The notes under the pieces were generated by a model. The model did no database searches and was not told the origin of the DNA. It saw only the letters and a list, made by a program, of their open reading frames with translations. A program made the translations under genes and the position numbers. Below are positions 44,458 through 45,381 of a DNA stretch of 45,381 bases, one piece after another. How positions within the stretch are numbered: position 1 is the first letter of the stretch; every line of letters begins with the position of its first letter. The DNA is from DATAMF01 sp964472565 (GTDB lineage Bacteria; Chloroflexota; Anaerolineae; Aggregatilineales; Aggregatilineaceae): NCBI GenBank assembly GCA_964472565.1, contig CAYYNB010000028.1:1-45381 (forward strand). Direction: 5' to 3'.

Positions 44458-45174
44458 ATGATCAAACGCTTCGCGGCTTTATTCCTGATTGTCCTGATGA
44501 TAGTTCCGTCGCTGCCTCTTCATGCTCAAGATGATGGCGTGATTTACGGGATCGCGGCATTGGATGCGGATGTCCGCGTGGGGCCGGATTTCGCGTATCC
44601 GGTGATTGCCCGGCTGCCGCGCAACGCATCGGTGGTGGTGACTGGGCGTGCAGGTGACTTTTTTACCAGTTGGGATGGGCGGCAGTGGCTGCAAATCGAA
44701 TATGGAGCGGGGCGGGCGTGGGTGTATGCACGGCTGATCCGAACGAGCGTGGCGTTTAATTCGATTCATCCAACGGGCATGATTCTGCCGCGTAACGCTG
44801 ATGGGCGCGTACCGGAAGAGTTCGATCTTGCAACCAATGTGTGCGATCAATGGGTGGGTGGATTCACGCAGAGCGGCAACTTTATGGAGGGCGACACACG
44901 GATGACCGTCACTTATCCGGGGTTGGTGGGCGCGAATATGTACAGCGTAATCACGATTTCGCCAGCAGGCAACCGCACCGCGTTTGACAGCGAAACAACC
45001 ACCGGAACGATTGAACTCGAAAATCTGCGCTGGGAAGGCGGAACGTATACGTGGCGGGTGGCTCCGTATTGGGCGAACACCAGCTACCGCTACTCGTGGC
45101 AGCAGGTATGCCTGCTGTGGACGGGTGGCACGTTTGAAAAGCCGGACACCACTCCCAAAGGAGATGGGGAGTAG
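44458..45174 (+). CDS. Secreted protein with bacterial SH3 domain
   Basis: A 238-residue exported protein. The signal peptide (FAALFLIVLMIVPSLPLHAQ) is cut after HA. A bacterial SH3 domain spans about 30-100: ALDADVRVGPDFAYPVIARL, ASVVVTGRAGD, WLQIEYGAGRAWVYARLI. The C-terminal half (about 120-230) looks like a separate beta-rich domain with conserved Trp and two Cys (TNVCDQWVGG and QQVCLLW, perhaps a disulfide) and TYTWRVAPYWANTSYRYSWQ. The ATG at 44458 is preferred to one nine codons upstream because GGAGG lies six bases before it. It probably binds the cell wall or surface sugars. It is divergent from the oxidoreductase. Confidence 0.85.
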   Translation: MIKRFAALFLIVLMIVPSLPLHAQDDGVIYGIAALDADVRVGPDFAYPVIARLPRNASVVVTGRAGDFFTSWDGRQWLQIEYGAGRAWVYARLIRTSVAFNSIHPTGMILPRNADGRVPEEFDLATNVCDQWVGGFTQSGNFMEGDTRMTVTYPGLVGANMYSVITISPAGNRTAFDSETTTGTIELENLRWEGGTYTWRVAPYWANTSYRYSWQQVCLLWTGGTFEKPDTTPKGDGE

Positions 45175-45177
45175 ATA

Positions 45178-45192
45178 CCCCCTCCCCCCCTT
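45178..45192. repeat. Homopolymeric C tract, right copy
   Basis: Five C, one T, seven C, two T just after the SH3 gene stop. It mirrors the tract at 36-52. Confidence 0.55.
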
Positions 45193-45194
45193 CA

Positions 45195-45246
45195 CGACGC
45201 GCCACGGGAAGATTTTTCATGCTCGCGACGCGCCACGGGAAGATTT
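45195..45246. repeat. 21-bp direct repeat pair
   Basis: The same 21 bases (beginning cgacgcgccacgggaag) occur at 45195-45215 and at 45226-45246 with a ten-base spacer, a 31-base period. Only two copies are present, and the bases after each are loosely alike. Two copies are too few for a CRISPR array. They may form part of the dispersed intergenic repeat at the window end. Confidence 0.85.
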
Positions 45247-45327
45247 GTTCAGCATGGATGTTGGAACGTGCAGCGGTACTTGCAAATAGAATAGCACAGA
45301 TGTTCCGGATTGTCATCACCATTGAGT

Positions 45328-45362
45328 GACTAACTTCGATAACTAACTTGGATGGCTAATAA
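45328..45362. repeat. Short tandem element with 13-bp period, right copy
   Basis: gactaacttcgat at 45328-45340 is exact to 258-270; a second unit with one change (aacttggatgg) follows after 13 bases and gatggctaataa ends it, like gatggttaataa at the left end. It marks the right end of the window. Confidence 0.55.
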
Positions 45363-45381
45363 GGGGGGACTTACCAACTGT

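Noticed and set aside
45195..45246. CRISPR array at the right end
   Set aside because: Only two copies with a ten-base spacer, and no cas genes in the window.

Overview
The window looks like a piece of a Chloroflexota chromosome, probably Anaerolineae-like and from a metagenome assembly. This is inferred from its gene content and style: large secreted proteins with Thr/Pro-rich tails, a secreted alpha-2-macroglobulin, zinc-ribbon/FHA and roadblock proteins, 7TM-type histidine kinases, and mixed ATG/GTG starts with strong Shine-Dalgarno (SD) sites. A run of exactly 100 N lies inside a repeat protein, as expected of a scaffold join. No rRNA, tRNA, transposase, integrase, phage gene or CRISPR array was seen, so this is ordinary chromosome rather than a mobile island.

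Layout. (1) 0.3-9.3 kb: a GNAT acetyltransferase, nicotinate phosphoribosyltransferase (pncB), a 1965-residue secreted alpha-2-macroglobulin with an intact thioester motif, and trmD. (2) 9.4-14 kb: hutI overlapping a 70-aa membrane protein, an ECF sigma factor overlapping a membrane anti-sigma factor with a beta-propeller-like ectodomain, and a ComEA-like SLBB/helix-hairpin-helix protein. (3) 14.1-20 kb: a giant secreted protein with plant-type leucine-rich repeats, at least 14 alternating Fn3-like domains, a carbohydrate-binding-like domain and a MAM-like domain; it is broken only by the N gap. (4) 20-27.3 kb: a MerR/TipAS regulator with a textbook 19-bp-spacer promoter, a winged-helix/ferredoxin protein, deoC, a second ECF sigma factor with an unknown partner, an FHA protein, a roadblock protein and hutU. 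(5) 27.3-28.9 kb: a secreted GH20 hexosaminidase. (6) 28.9-36.4 kb: a chemosensory operon on the minus strand (CheY, CheW, MCP, hybrid CheA, two extra CheW-like proteins). It is ordered like the Pil-Chp/Pix loci of surface-moving bacteria and has no cheR or cheB. (7) 36.5-38.7 kb: a compact minus-strand operon of a receiver protein, an M16 zinc peptidase and two tandem paralogous 51-residue proteins, ended by its own terminator. (8) 39-41.7 kb: a 7TM-PAS histidine kinase with two receivers. (9) 41.8-45.2 kb: a two-gene 2-oxoacid:ferredoxin oxidoreductase with a fused beta-gamma subunit, and a secreted SH3 protein. Both window ends carry related intergenic repeats.

The genes suggest a heterotrophic bacterium that breaks down amino sugars, histidine and deoxynucleosides, oxidises 2-oxoacids with ferredoxin, and devotes much coding capacity to the cell surface and to signal transduction. 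The part most likely to be undescribed is the receiver/M16 peptidase/51-aa tandem peptide operon, whose small genes are easily missed.
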